DNA of 64,000 nucleotides, from contig NC_084482.1 of assembly GCF_030035675.1 (NCBI RefSeq), forward strand, positions 176,294,373 through 176,358,372, given 5' to 3'. This document shows, in pieces, positions 23,370-33,474 of the stretch. Position numbers and translations under genes: made by a program. The number at the start of each line of letters is the position of its first letter. Within the stretch, counting starts at the first letter, position 1. The notes under the pieces were generated by a model. That model was not told where the DNA came from. It did not search any database and saw only the letters and a program-made list of their open reading frames with translations. This DNA is from Rhineura floridana. Its lineage: Eukaryota > Chordata > Lepidosauria > Squamata > Rhineuridae.

Positions 23370-23970
23370 CCTAGGAACAGAAAGGGGCAACCAACATGAT
23401 CAAGGGGATGGGGCAACTCCCCTATGAGGAAAGGTTATGATATCTGGAGCTTTTTAGTTTAGAGAAAAGGTGAGTAAAAGGAGATATGATAGAGGTGTAC
23501 ACAATTATAGCTGGTGAGAAAGTGGATAGAGAAAAGTTTTTCTCATAATATTAGAACCTGGAGTCATCCAGTGAAGCTGAACGCTGGAAGATTCAAGAAA
23601 GGTTAAAAAAAAAAAACCCACAAAAAACTTCATCACACAATGCATTGTTAAACTGTGAAATTCACCCCTCACAAGAGCACAGGAGGTGGTAATATCCACC
23701 AGCTTGGATGGCTTTAAAAGGGGATTTGACAAATTCATGGAGGACAAACATCAATGGCTACTAGCCATGATGGTTATGTTCTGCCTCCACTGTTGGAGGC
23801 TGTATGCCTCTGATTACTAGCTGCTGGGAATTGCAGGTGAGGAGACTGCTGTTGCATTCAGGTTCTGTTTGTGGGTTTCCCATGGGCACCTGGTTGGTCA
23901 CTGTGACAACAGGATGTTGAACTAGATGGGATTTTGGCCTAATCCAGCAGGCTCTTCTTAAGTTATGTTC
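23370..23970 (+). mobile_element. CR1 LINE 3' end (~600 bp)
   Basis: The longest plus-strand CR1 copy. It shows the GGCAACCAACATGATCAAGG start of the terminal ORF2 region, CCAGTGAAGCTGAACGCTGG, CTTGGATGGCTTTAAAAGGG, GGATGTTGAACTAGATGGGA and CTAATCCAGCAGGCTCTTCT. Frames are broken. It serves as the in-window reference for the other CR1 ends. Confidence 0.88.
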
Positions 23971-24109
23971 ATAGACAAAAGACTCTGGATGGTGACAGCA
24001 ACCCTAACTTAGAAAAGTATGAATCGGGACCAGCCCAAGATTGTGCCCAGCCACTATTCTATGTAGAGAAGATGATCTTACTGGTTTGAAGCCTTCCTTC
24101 TTCAGTGCT

Positions 24110-24262
24110 GATGGCACGGGACAATATCCTCCAATGCACCTGAGGGCAGCAGACTAGCTTAGGGGTGATAGTCCTTCACCAACTCACTGTTGTATCCCAT
24201 GCCCCAGCATCTGCTGCCTGAGGCAACTGCCTCATTTGGCAAAATGGTACAGCCACCCTTGG
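24110..24262 (+). repeat. Unclassified repeat, family Y, copy 2
   Basis: CACCTGAGGGCAGCAGACTA and CATCTGCTGCCTGAGGCAAC parallel the copy at 9755-9885. Confidence 0.45.
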
Positions 24263-24909
24263 TATGAATCCTTCACCTAAATAATTTTACTTTATGTGAT
24301 AAAAATCATACCAGAGGGGTTCTGTGCAATATATAAATCACTCGGAAACATCTGGTATTGTAACAGCACATAGATTAGCTCCTAAAATGAATGGAGAAGC
24401 TGTTTGGGGCAGGGCAGCTCTTTGGAGCTTTTGTGCCTGGAAAAGTTTGCACAATATTTCTGTGAAGCTCTTTTGTGCGTGGAATAGTAAAAGGGCAAGC
24501 ATTTATCTAGTGCTCTGAGCCAATTCTGTCTGATATGGCACAGTCCTCTCATAGGCTTGTAGTAACTTAGAATGCATGTAGGAGATTGGTTTTTGTTTTA
24601 TAATAATTTATATTGAGTTATTAAGGATAACAAGTACAGATAATCTTGTCAGAAATTGTGGTAGGTGCCCTCCAAATTATAAGAAAAGAATAGAAAAGAC
24701 ATAAAATATAACTCAACCGTCATCCCCAGTCTAATTGTTCTGTTTCTTTTCACCAGGTTCCAATAATGCAGCAGAGAGTTCCAGAGATACTATCTCTCTG
24801 GAATCAAATATTGATTTGATTATTAAGAGTTCCACAAGCCTGCATATCTTGCTGGTGTGTCTGGGACCTGCTGAAAAGATAACCTGCTGGAGGAGTTTTC
24901 AAATAAGTG
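24263..24909. other. Sequence without recognised gene or repeat
   Basis: No exon-like frame. A/T-rich at 24,595-24,700. Confidence 0.4.
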
Positions 24910-25035
24910 AACCATTTATTTATTCATTCATTACATTTATATCCCACCTTTCCTCCAAGGAGCTGAAGATGGCATACATGGTTCTCTTCCCTCTCCATTT
25001 TATCCTCACAACAACGCTATGAAGTAGGTTATGCT
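24910..25035 (-). mobile_element. SINE with L2-type tail, 3' part
   Basis: TTTATTTATTCATTCATTAC, TTTATATCCCACCTTTCCTC and CCTCACAACAACGCTATGAA. Read in reverse, this is the body and L2-like tail of a tRNA-headed SINE. The longer copy at 31.1-31.5 kb shows more of the head side. Confidence 0.65.
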
Positions 25036-25765
25036 TTTAACTGGCAGCGTGGCACATGCCCACAAGAGGACAGTAGACCAGAATAACTATGTTGAAATGG
25101 CTCTCCTAGTCAACACCCTAGTGAATTTTGTAGCATTTTGTCCATTCATTATTTTTTATCTTTTTGTTTTATTTAAACTGTTTAGGAGAGAGCATGGATG
25201 GCATCATGTAATAGAGCCTCCCAGCCCACTCCTTGTCCAGTGCTGAAAACTGCTTTTGAAACTGAGGGGGGTTTCCAAAGCAGTTTGTGATATGCCATGG
25301 GGGCCTGTTGTTCAAAGGGAAATAAAAAGTTTTAAAATAAGACAAAATCCTCCTGAACATGCCCAAGCCCTTGGGTGTGCCTAAAGTCATTCTTTGGACC
25401 CCGCCTTTTGTGCAAAAGCATTTTGCAGTTTAAAAAAGTCTGTTTGAATTTTCAGTGAATATTTACTGGGGCGGGGGGGGGAGGGACTGAAAATCTGTGG
25501 ATAGTTTGTAATACTATAAGCATTAATTTCCCAAGGTTAATTAAAAGATAATGTCGTTGAAAGTTAAGATTGCAACTTGGTAACAGGCTCTAGTGCTAAG
25601 ATTAATGCAACAGGAATAAGCAAAAGGTTTGCAGAAAATTAATGCAGAGGAAAACAGCTTGTTCTTAAAAGCATTGCACTTGCACAAGCCCCAATGAAGG
25701 TGATGTGATAAGAAAAGTCACAGGTACACAAAGTGGGGGGAAAAGAGCACATGGAGGAGAAACAC
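25036..25765. other. Sequence without recognised gene; G-run at 25470-25486
   Basis: Contains GGGGCGGGGGGGGGAGGG and a few 70-codon frames without domains. Confidence 0.4.
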
Positions 25766-25856
25766 AGGCTGCAATCCTAACCCCACTTAACTTGGAGCAG
25801 GCCTTATTGAATTCAGTGGGACTTACTTCTGAGGGAACAGGGTTGGAATTCTAGCT
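25766..25856. repeat. Short repeat (GGCTGCAATCCTAA family W)
   Basis: GGCTGCAATCCTAACCCCAC and TTGAATTCAGTGGGACTTAC recur at 63,741-63,840 (GGCTGCAATCCTGTGCG and GTGGGGCTTACTTCTG). Length about 90 bp. Confidence 0.6.
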
Positions 25857-25989
25857 TTCATTCAAAGTAAAATATAGTCAATTTCTAGCATGTCTAACAT
25901 TTTCCTGGCTTTTAAAATGATAATTAAATGTTTCAGGCGATGGTGGCATAAATGAAGGCAGGAATAGTGTCTGATTGTTTTGCGGCAAA

Positions 25990-26440
25990 AAACAGCAAGA
26001 GCTTTGTGGCACCTGAAAGCTGGGGTGGGAAGCCTCAGGCTGAGGTCCAAACACAGCCTTCCAGGCCTTTCTATCTGGCCCTGAGAACTCTTCCCCAGGC
26101 CACACTCCTGGCCCCATTTTGCACCCCAAGTGTTTTTGCCTGGCTGGAATTTGTCCTTGAACTCTGGTAAGGCCTCTTGCGTATTTGGATGGAGCATAGA
26201 GAAGGGCATGTGAGTGTGTGTGTAGAAACTAGCTTACCGTACAAAGGAAAATTTGTGTTGCTCTTCCCATTGTTGCATCTGGCACCACCTACAACTGATA
26301 AGTGGCCCTCAGAAAGTTGACCAGAACAGATGCAGACCTTGGGCTGAAAACGGTTCCCCGCCCCTGCCTTAAAGTCTAACAAATGTGTTACAGCATAAGC
26401 CTTTGTGGACCTGGATCCATTTCATCAGGTGCACGAAGTG
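25990..26440 (-). repeat. Interspersed repeat family V, split by a hAT-like MITE
   Basis: The outer parts AACAGCAAGAGCTTTGTGGC and GTTACAGCATAAGCCTTTGT belong together. The same repeat lies uninterrupted in the other orientation at 26,750-26,865 (CCACAAAAGCTTATGCCATA and AAGGCACCACAAGACTCTTT). The insertion occupies 26,020-26,366. Confidence 0.65.
26020..26366. mobile_element. hAT-like MITE (CTGGGGTGGGAAGCC ends)
   Basis: Begins CTGGGGTGGGAAGCCTCAGG and ends GCTGAAAACGGTTCCCCGCC...CCTG, imperfect inverted ends. Flanks CCTGAAAG (26012-26019) and CCTTAAAG (26367-26374) form an 8-bp TSD with one difference, as expected for hAT. Non-coding; it splits a family V repeat. Confidence 0.65.
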
Positions 26441-26749
26441 TTGTCCTGAGTTACAGGATATGAAAGTGGTCACTGTCTCTTATCTCTGTCTCTCTTATGT
26501 AGTTGAGAGGAGGACAGACTGTAAAATCCCAGGATGTCTGTGTTATCTACAACTGTTTTGTGAATGACCATTGTAAATTATAAATAGCAAAGGTAGCCAG
26601 TAAGTGGCTGTGTCAATGTAGAAGCACACACAGCTACATCAATAATTATCAGTGTCGGCCCTTTCTTCATTTCATTTCCTCTACCCTCACTGTTTCAGCC
26701 CCCCCCAACCATGCGTGTGCATGCACGCACACACGCCCCTTTAACTCAG

Positions 26750-26865
26750 GATAATGCTTCATGTAACTGAGGAAGTGTTGAAGTCCACAAAAGCTTATGC
26801 CATAATCAATCTATTCTTTAAGGCACCACAAGACTCTTTGTTGCTGTTTTTTAATAAATAAAATC
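26750..26865 (+). repeat. Interspersed repeat family V, intact copy
   Basis: GAAGTCCACAAAAGCTTATG, CTTTAAGGCACCACAAGACT and a TTTGTTGCTGTTTTTTAATAA end. Class unproven; SINE-like by size and A/T-rich end. Confidence 0.55.
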
Positions 26866-27458
26866 CATGCAGAAGATCCAAAGGTTAATCCCTGGAGCAT
26901 ATGGATGTAATGATTTCAGGCAAATGGCCTGATTTAATAAAAGGCAGTTCTGGATTACTTTTATTATTCCTGCATATAATACACTAAGATGCTGTCCAGA
27001 GACATAGCAACCATATTGCACAAGTCTTCCATCACACGAAGGAGACCAAACAGCACCATGTATCAAGTGCACAGGGACAGTGCCGTAAGAAGGGCAAAGT
27101 TCAGGGGTGGCAGCATAGAAACTCTAATTTGTTCTGGCATACGGTGAGGCCTTTTGCTTAGCTATGTTCCGGGGCTCACCTTGTTGTAGTTATAGGGTTG
27201 TATTCAACATAGCACTCAGGACAACATTCAGTCAGTGTAAGGAACATTTTTCCCCTCTCCTTTCCCTGCACATCCCCTAAATTTGTTCTGGGTTTTCCTC
27301 GACCCTCTGGAGCAGATTTGGGGACAGTGCAGGGTACGTGTGGGGGAGATGGGGGGGGAGTCCTGCTGTGCTAGCAGTATTCCTTCTGCTAGCATATTTA
27401 TTTTTTTGAATACCTTCCATATTTTTTCTTTGGTTCTTATGAAAGTCAGTAGATCACA
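26866..27458. other. Sequence without recognised gene or repeat
   Basis: No supported structure. Minus- and plus-strand frames of 67-73 codons lack domains. Confidence 0.4.
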
Positions 27459-27713
27459 TTCTAACTCAAGAACCTTAAACCTGTAATATGATGGATTGCG
27501 GGGGAGGGAGGGGAGGGAGGGGAGGGGAGGGAGGAAGGGAGGGAGAGAGGATTAAGTCACTACAATAAATACTTGCATTGTTTCCTCTAATGCAATCATA
27601 TGAGCTGGAAACTTGAAAAACAAATACAAAATCTGAGATAACGCTAATTCAAGAACCTAACTCACATCCTAAATTATTCTAACTCAAGAACCTTAAATAT
27701 GTAAGATGATTAG
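27459..27713 (+). repeat. Local direct repeat flanking a GGGA tract
   Basis: TTCTAACTCAAGAACCTTAA at about 27,459 recurs at about 27,676, each followed by a TGTAA-ATGAT context, with a weaker third hit (CTAATTCAAGAACCTAAC) near 27,644. Between them lies the purine tract 27,499-27,548 built of GGGAGG/GGAGG units. Confidence 0.7.
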
Positions 27714-28292
27714 TTGTGGTGGTGGTGTGTGTGATTTTGTGTGCACAGGTGCAGTAATGTTTTACAAAATACTAAGAGTGATGCAATGCTAAAAGTCACA
27801 AGAAATAGCAACAGACTGTTTCATTTCAAGTTCTTAACTAAAATTCACTCATTTGCTGGTTCTGATGAATGGCTGCATTTAATGAGTTCATGTGTGGTCA
27901 TTCTCTGTGTGTGACTCATGTCTCACTTATTCCCTAAGGGGGAGTGTACAATTTTGCTAACTAATGTCTGTACTTAAAGGTATTTTTGCAGATGCTCTTT
28001 CTTTAAAAGGTTGTATTAAGGAAAAAAAGTCACTTGGCATTAAGGTTTGGATTGTGTGATGAATATTTTAATAGTTAAACATCTAGTGAGGGAGAAGAGA
28101 TGGGGGTTAATGTGGTAAATAAATCTCTTTGTGGCTTTTAATGTGCAAAAATGGACAGAGGTGATTTAAAAAACTTTCTGCAAGTGCTTAGATCTGTACT
28201 CTAGTACCCTCCATATCTGTTGCCAGTAGCAATTTAACTTTTTAAACATTACTACAAGAAAGTCCTGTAAGATCTTTTCCTTTTGCTTTAGC
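27714..28292. other. Sequence without recognised gene or repeat
   Basis: Starts with a short GGTGGTGGTGTGTGTG patch. Otherwise unremarkable AT-rich DNA. Confidence 0.4.
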
Positions 28293-28420
28293 CAAAGTGG
28301 TGCTCTCCAGATGTTGGACTACAACACTCATCACCCATCACCATTGGCCATGCTAGCTAGGGCTTATAGGAATTGAAATCCAGCAATAGCTGGAGGGTAC
28401 CATGTTGGCTATCCTTGGTT
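28293..28420. repeat. Foldback MITE (CTACAACTCCCAT family)
   Basis: GTGGTGCTCTCCAGATGTTG, GGACTACAACACTCATCACC and AATAGCTGGAGGGTACCATG. Both arms are present but diverged. Confidence 0.7.
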
Positions 28421-28769
28421 TTATGCAAGAAATATGTAGTCCAGGCATTTTGAGAAAACAACATTAACCAAAAGAAGTGTAACAGTGAACATTATTCAGT
28501 CAGAATTATTATTATTATTTTTTAAATCCACTGGAGGAGTGTTAAGCACATCTAAATTCTGATTAAATGAATGGAACTTAGAAGTGCTTGAAGCCCTATT
28601 CAGGTGTTATACTAATGAGTAAGTAGACCATGCAAGTAGGAAGAGTGGGTATGAGTGTGCTGACTTCACCCGCTCACCCTCTATGAGTTGGAGGACGACC
28701 ATCTTCAGTGAGGAACCCACTCTACTTATGGAGGGTCCCATGGGACATGGACGCCTGAGGGTTCTACAT

Positions 28770-28902
28770 CACTATTCTTCAACCTTGGGTCACCAGATGT
28801 TGTTGGACTACAACTCCCATCAACCCCTGCCAGCTTAGCCAATGGCCAAGGATGATGAGGATTGTAGTCCAACATCTGGTGACCCAAGGCTGAAGAACAG
28901 TG
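28770..28902. mobile_element. Foldback hAT-like MITE with perfect 8-bp TSD
   Basis: A 133-bp palindromic element. Left end CACTATTCTTCAACCTTGGG mirrors right end CCCAAGGCTGAAGAACAGTG. It is flanked by the identical 8-mer TTCTACAT (28762-28769, 28903-28910). An 8-bp duplication with short CA..TG ends is the signature of hAT-superfamily transposition, and this copy identifies the mechanism for the CTACAACTCCCAT family in this window. Confidence 0.85.
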
Positions 28903-29049
28903 TTCTACATCATGAAGGAAGCCTACAATACCTCATTGCAGATGGTTGCCCTCCAGATCAAGGAGAGCTATGGGGAGGGTGGTGCTAGCATGCTCATCCC
29001 CACTTCTTCCACTTATGTGTTCCACTTACTCATGAGTATGCCTCAGTAG

Positions 29050-29150
29050 GGCTACACCAGTGGTGGGGAACTGTGGCCCTCCAGATGTTGCTGAAGTACA
29101 ACTCCCATTGGCTATCCTGATGGAAAATGGAACCCAATTCCCCATCCCTG
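29050..29150. repeat. Foldback MITE, partial
   Basis: CACCAGTGGTGGGGAACTGT, GGCCCTCCAGATGTTGCTGA and CTACAACTCCCAT core pieces. The right arm is mostly lost; AATTCCCCATCCCTGG may be its end. Confidence 0.6.
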
Positions 29151-29334
29151 GGCAAGACTGTAGCTGGATATAATGTGCTCTCTGAATGCTCCCAGAGCTG
29201 TTAGCAGTAAAATGTCCATGGAGGGAAGCTATACATAGGTTAACAGGGGAAACAGGCAATGGTAGAAGTTTAAACCTTGAATTAGCCTGACAGAATTCTA
29301 TCAATAGATTTAATGAGTTTTGTCAATCATTCAT

Positions 29335-29565
29335 GTCACAGGATTAGACAAATTAATGGAGAATGAGGCTATCAATGGCTACCTCCACTGCCAGATGCAG
29401 TATGCCTCTGAATACCGGTTGCTGGAAACTAAAGGAGGGGAAAGTGCTGCTGCGCTCAGGTTCTGCTTGTGGGCTTCCTATGGGCATCGCTGTGAGAACA
29501 GGATGCTGGACTAGATGGACCTTTGCCCTGATCCAACAGGGCTCTTCTTATGTTCTTAAATTTTC
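29335..29565 (+). mobile_element. CR1 LINE 3' end
   Basis: GGATTAGACAAATTAATGGA, CAGTATGCCTCTGAATACCG, GGATGCTGGACTAGATGGAC and CCAACAGGGCTCTTCTTATG. Highly truncated. Confidence 0.8.
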
Positions 29566-29969
29566 TTGTGTCCATTCTTCTATTACTAATACAATTTTTC
29601 TTGCCTCTTTGTCCATTTTCTCCCTGATTCTTTCCACAGTATCTTAACTAGAGTAAGGGAGAATGACATTCAAATGGGCTGATATTTACCAGAGAGGCTT
29701 TGAGGTAAAACAGTGGGCAAAGTGGAAAAGGGCATGTGCCTATTTTTATGCCTCTGGTTGGTGAGCATTGGAAGCCTATGCATACTAAATCAGCCCCCAA
29801 ATAATGGGGCCTTTATTTTTACAGAAAAAAGTAGTAGTTGTACTTGGGGAAGGGGAAAACTTTGGGTTTGTAGCCAGTTACAACAGACAAAACTCTTGAC
29901 TCTGGTGCTTTCCTGTAATGGCATGGCACAAAAACATTGATCCAAGGCACAGCTGCTTACGGATCCTCA
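29566..29969. other. Sequence without recognised gene or repeat
   Basis: A 75-codon plus-strand frame (29713-29940) has no domain. Confidence 0.4.
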
Positions 29970-30036
29970 TAATTTTTACAAAATCATCTTCTATTTTTTA
30001 CAAAATCATCTTCAATAATTTTTACAAAATTATCCT
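29970..30036 (+). repeat. Short tandem repeat, ~25-bp unit, three copies
   Basis: TTTTTACAAAATCATCTTC occurs twice, and a third time as TTTTTACAAAATTATCCTC. Confidence 0.8.
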
Positions 30037-30324
30037 CAGAATGTTTCACACTTTTTTAAACAAAACATAGGACATCTCTGTGTCCTATGTTGTGCTCAGT
30101 GCAATGTTAGTGGGATTGTTACAATCCTGTGTAAAAAATTATAGAGATCCATGAGGATCCATTCCTTAGATTAATGTTTGTATGTTGTTGACAAACATCA
30201 GAGCTGGAATTTTTCTTCTTCTATGCAATCTGCCACGGTAAGTTTTAGTTTGATGGCATTTTGGGGGGAACCCTGTGTAAAATCATGCAAATTCAAGAGA
30301 ATCTGTTTTAATTCTACTGAATCT

Positions 30325-30717
30325 AGGGCCTGAGGAAGAGTGAATCAACTACCTCAGGCCAAGAAATTGACCAGAAACAAAATTCTGAGGGGGGGCGCAG
30401 ACACCAGGAAAAAATGGGGGGCACATGGGGGCACAGAATATTTCTATGTGGATGAAATATACTAGCTAGGGGGAGCAAGCTTCTTGTTGGGGGGCACTGC
30501 CCCTGCCTCATGCAGCAAATGCTGAGGGGCAGGGAGTGCCACATGATCTGCCTTGTGCTCTCTAAGGGTGTCTGCTGCCTTCAGTGGTAGTGTCCTGTTG
30601 CCATGGTTGAAGTAAGATTCAACTGTCAGTTGGGTCAGCTTTTGTACATGGAACAGGAAGTGGGAGGTGCCATCCTGTCCTTTGCTTCGGGCAGCAAAAT
30701 GTCTTGGGCCAGCCCTG
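30325..30717. repeat. Repeat related to family Y, hAT-like end
   Basis: Begins GGGCCTGAGGAAGAG and CTACCTCAGGCC, and ends GGCAGCAAAATGTCTTGGGC then CAGCCCTG. The GGCC-rich inverted outer ends suggest a non-autonomous DNA transposon, but no TSD was confirmed. Confidence 0.4.
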
Positions 30718-31084
30718 AATGAATCTGACTTATCCAGACCTCATGGAAGAGCAACAAATATGCATGTGGGGTGGTGATGGAAGAGTGATTCTGGGGAGGG
30801 AAAAGAAGTAAGCAGGAGGTGATGGTGCCCACAGCACTCTCTCAAAATTATGAATGTCCCTACAGGCCCTGGAAGGTTGGCAGCCTCTGTTTTCTGGAAA
30901 ACAGAAGCAGCTTGCAGGGTGGGGTGGAGTTGCGACACTAGCAGTAACGGTTGCTTTTTAAATCAGTCTGAATGTCCTGTTCTAGTGACTGGCTGGCATC
31001 GTACTGCCGATTCAGTGTTCACAGGATGGTGCTGAGCATGTCTCATCAGCACAGAGGTGGGTGGAAAAGATTAAGTGCTGTTTG

Positions 31085-31470
31085 GACTTACAAATTATTT
31101 ATTAGATTTATATTGTGGCTTTCCTCCAAGGAGCTTAGAGCAAAATACATGGACACCAGTGGTTGCTTATGGCTCCAGGTCAGTGGGGCAGTGGAATCCG
31201 CTCCTGGTTTTAGTCCAAACTTTCAAGGAGCTGTCCAAAATGGGACAGCTCCTTGAAAGTTTGGACTAACCAGAACGGATTCCACTACCCCACTGACATG
31301 GAGCCAGTAGACGCCACTGATGGACACCCACAATTTTCTTCTTCCAACAAAACTGTGAGGTAGGTAAGATCAAGAGAGAAAAAGAGAGTGACTGGCCCAA
31401 GTTCACTCAGTGAGCTTGATGGATGAGCAGCGGGTTGAACCCAGGACCCCCAAGCCCTTGTGTTGCTCCT
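31085..31470 (-). mobile_element. SINE with L2-type tail, split by a MITE
   Basis: Tail side AAATTATTTATTAGATTTAT and GGCTTTCCTCCAAGGAGCTT; head side AACTGTGAGGTAGGTAAGAT, GACTGGCCCAAGTTCACTCA and AGCGGGTTGAACCCAGGACC. In reverse this reads as a tRNA-like head, body and L2 tail. The middle is interrupted at 31,157-31,319. Confidence 0.7.
31157..31319. mobile_element. 163-bp palindromic hAT-like MITE with perfect TSD
   Basis: Arms of about 80 bp: left CAGTGGTTGCTTATGGCTCC...AGTCCAAACTTTCAAGGAGC, right GCTCCTTGAAAGTTTGGACT...GGAGCCAGTAGACGCCACTG. The direct repeat ATGGACAC (31149-31156, 31320-31327) is exact. It is inserted in a SINE, so it is younger than that SINE copy. Confidence 0.9.
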
Positions 31471-31989
31471 ATCTGGATTTATGTCCCGTTCTGTCAGAGG
31501 ACTTAAATGGTTAAATGTTTTTTCATAAATGAATTATAAACTGCTCCTCCCATTAGCTGCATCAAAGAGACATTGAACAGTCCTTCTGGCTTGCAGTTTC
31601 ATATGGGTGTAATGTTGACTCAGAAGAGCTCTGTAGTTTCATCATGTTCTGGATAGTTTCGGGACAGTCCCTAGAGAAACTGACAAAACCCTGAACAGAT
31701 GCATAAGATTAAGATTAAATGCAGGATTAGGGAATGGTTGACAATGGGTTTGTCACATGGCTGGGGCCTTATATAATATCATTTGTTGTACTTAAAATCA
31801 GTAAAAGTTAATAGAAAAAACAGATTACATGAGGGCAATATGACTTTTTTCATGTGTGTGTGTTTATCTGATATCCCAACCACAGAGAGCTCATTCTACA
31901 AAGAGGCATATTTAAAATGGTATGTCTTCCGCTAGCGACTCTTCTGTTTCTGTAAATGGAGTTGCAGTATTTTTGTAAGCACGGTAATT
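31471..31989. other. Sequence without recognised gene or repeat
   Basis: No structure seen beyond a short (TG)n at 31,851-31,861. Confidence 0.4.
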
Positions 31990-32260
31990 GAGAATGGCTT
32001 TTGATCCCTGGCTGTTCTCATTATGCATCTCCCTTAAGAAAGGAAGATTGGAAATAATGGTACTTTAAACCAAGCAGCTTTAATCACCCTGGACAGAGAG
32101 CACCAAAACTGCACAGAGGGGACGAAAAGCAGATATGAGAATCCTCTAATCTTTGGTTTAGTTGTAATGAAATTGTCCAGGATAAGGAAGAAACAGATGG
32201 ATCCTGACTAATTTCTCACCGAAAAAACCACATGCATAGTTCTTGACATCCAACATCAAC
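31990..32260. other. Repeat-free stretch, possible conserved non-coding element
   Basis: Contains motif-like CTTTAATCACC, TTATGCATCT and CTCTAATCTTTGG without repeat matches or coding frames. Conservation cannot be seen from one sequence, so this is only a candidate. Confidence 0.2.
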
Positions 32261-32624
32261 AAGTGTGGTGAGCGAGTGCCACAAACAGCCGGAGCAGAGA
32301 TTATATTGCTGCAATGATACAGTATATTTCATTTGTATATTGCATACTTAAGTCTCAAGTGCAAGACTATACTTACTTATCCTTTGCATTTAGTCATTAA
32401 TTAAACATCCAGGCGCAGACATACCTAAACCCCTTTCCGGTGTCTTTCCCCAGTTATTTATCAAAGCTGAACTTTAATAAAATGAATGAAAAATTGAATG
32501 CTGCCATCTTTGCTTCTTGCTGTGGTTCATTATTTATTGCTATTCAAAAACTAGCAAGAAGAGAAGTTGGTCCCCCATCAAAAACAGGCAGATCTGTTCC
32601 TGGCAGTATATTATTTTATAGGTG

Positions 32625-32775
32625 ATGGACAAAGTGGTAGTAGGAACCTGTGGTCCTTCAGATGCAATTGGGGTCCAACTCCCATGAGCCCAAGCCAGCA
32701 TTGGCCAATGGTCAGGGATGATGGGAGTTGTAGTCCAGCAATATCTGGAAGGCCAAAGGTTCCCCACCACTGATG
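32625..32775. repeat. Foldback MITE (CTACAACTCCCAT family)
   Basis: AGTAGGAACCTGTGGTCCTT at the left and GGCCAAAGGTTCCCCACCAC at the right; inner GGGAGTTGTAGTCCAGCAAT. Both arms retained. Confidence 0.8.
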
Positions 32776-33117
32776 GAAGAGGTTAGGCAAGCTGGAGCAG
32801 CCTGAGACCAAACAGAACATGGTGTATGTTATTTTCCCTCCTCACCCCCATTTAGTCATGTACCTTTGAGAATGTAAATAGGAAAAACATGCTGTTTGTG
32901 ACAATCGCAGTGCATTTCATGGTCTGATCCTCTGACTAGCTGTGAGTTGAGAAAATGAATCCAAGATTTGGGTTTTAGAACAGGAGGGCACTGTGGTAGC
33001 CTTGTAGCAATCCTGGGAGTTAACCTCAGATGTTGTTCTGCCATGGGAGCAGCCACCACTTCTATTAGTCTGTTAACTGTGCTATGTCCTCTGTGGATTT
33101 CTTGCCCAACAACCTTT

Positions 33118-33262
33118 AGGGGTAGCTAATGTGGTGCCTGCCAAATGTTGTTGGACTACAACCTCCACCACCCCTGACCATTGGTCATGCTGGCTGGGGC
33201 TGATGGGAGTTTGAGTCCAACATCATCTGGAGGGTGCCACATTGCTACCCCTGCTCTAGAGT
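33118..33262. repeat. Foldback MITE (CTACAACTCCCAT family)
   Basis: AGCTAATGTGGTGCCTGCCA...TTGTTGGACTACAACCTCC is mirrored by GAGTCCAACATCATCTGGAG...GGGTGCCACATTGCTACC. Confidence 0.8.
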
Positions 33263-33474
33263 CCCTAGGAGCCACTCAAGGAAGGTGCAATCTGCATTGC
33301 ATCCTTTTAAATAGGGAGTTCAGGGAGATCTTGGCAAGAAGGGCTAATCTGGAGTCATGGGTTGCTCTTCTATCACTTGAAGATACACTGTTTCTAAGTG
33401 CTGAGCTGGAAGCAACGCAAATGCCTTGCCACAGTTTAAAAACAAACAAACAAAACAGGAACATTTGAATGTTG

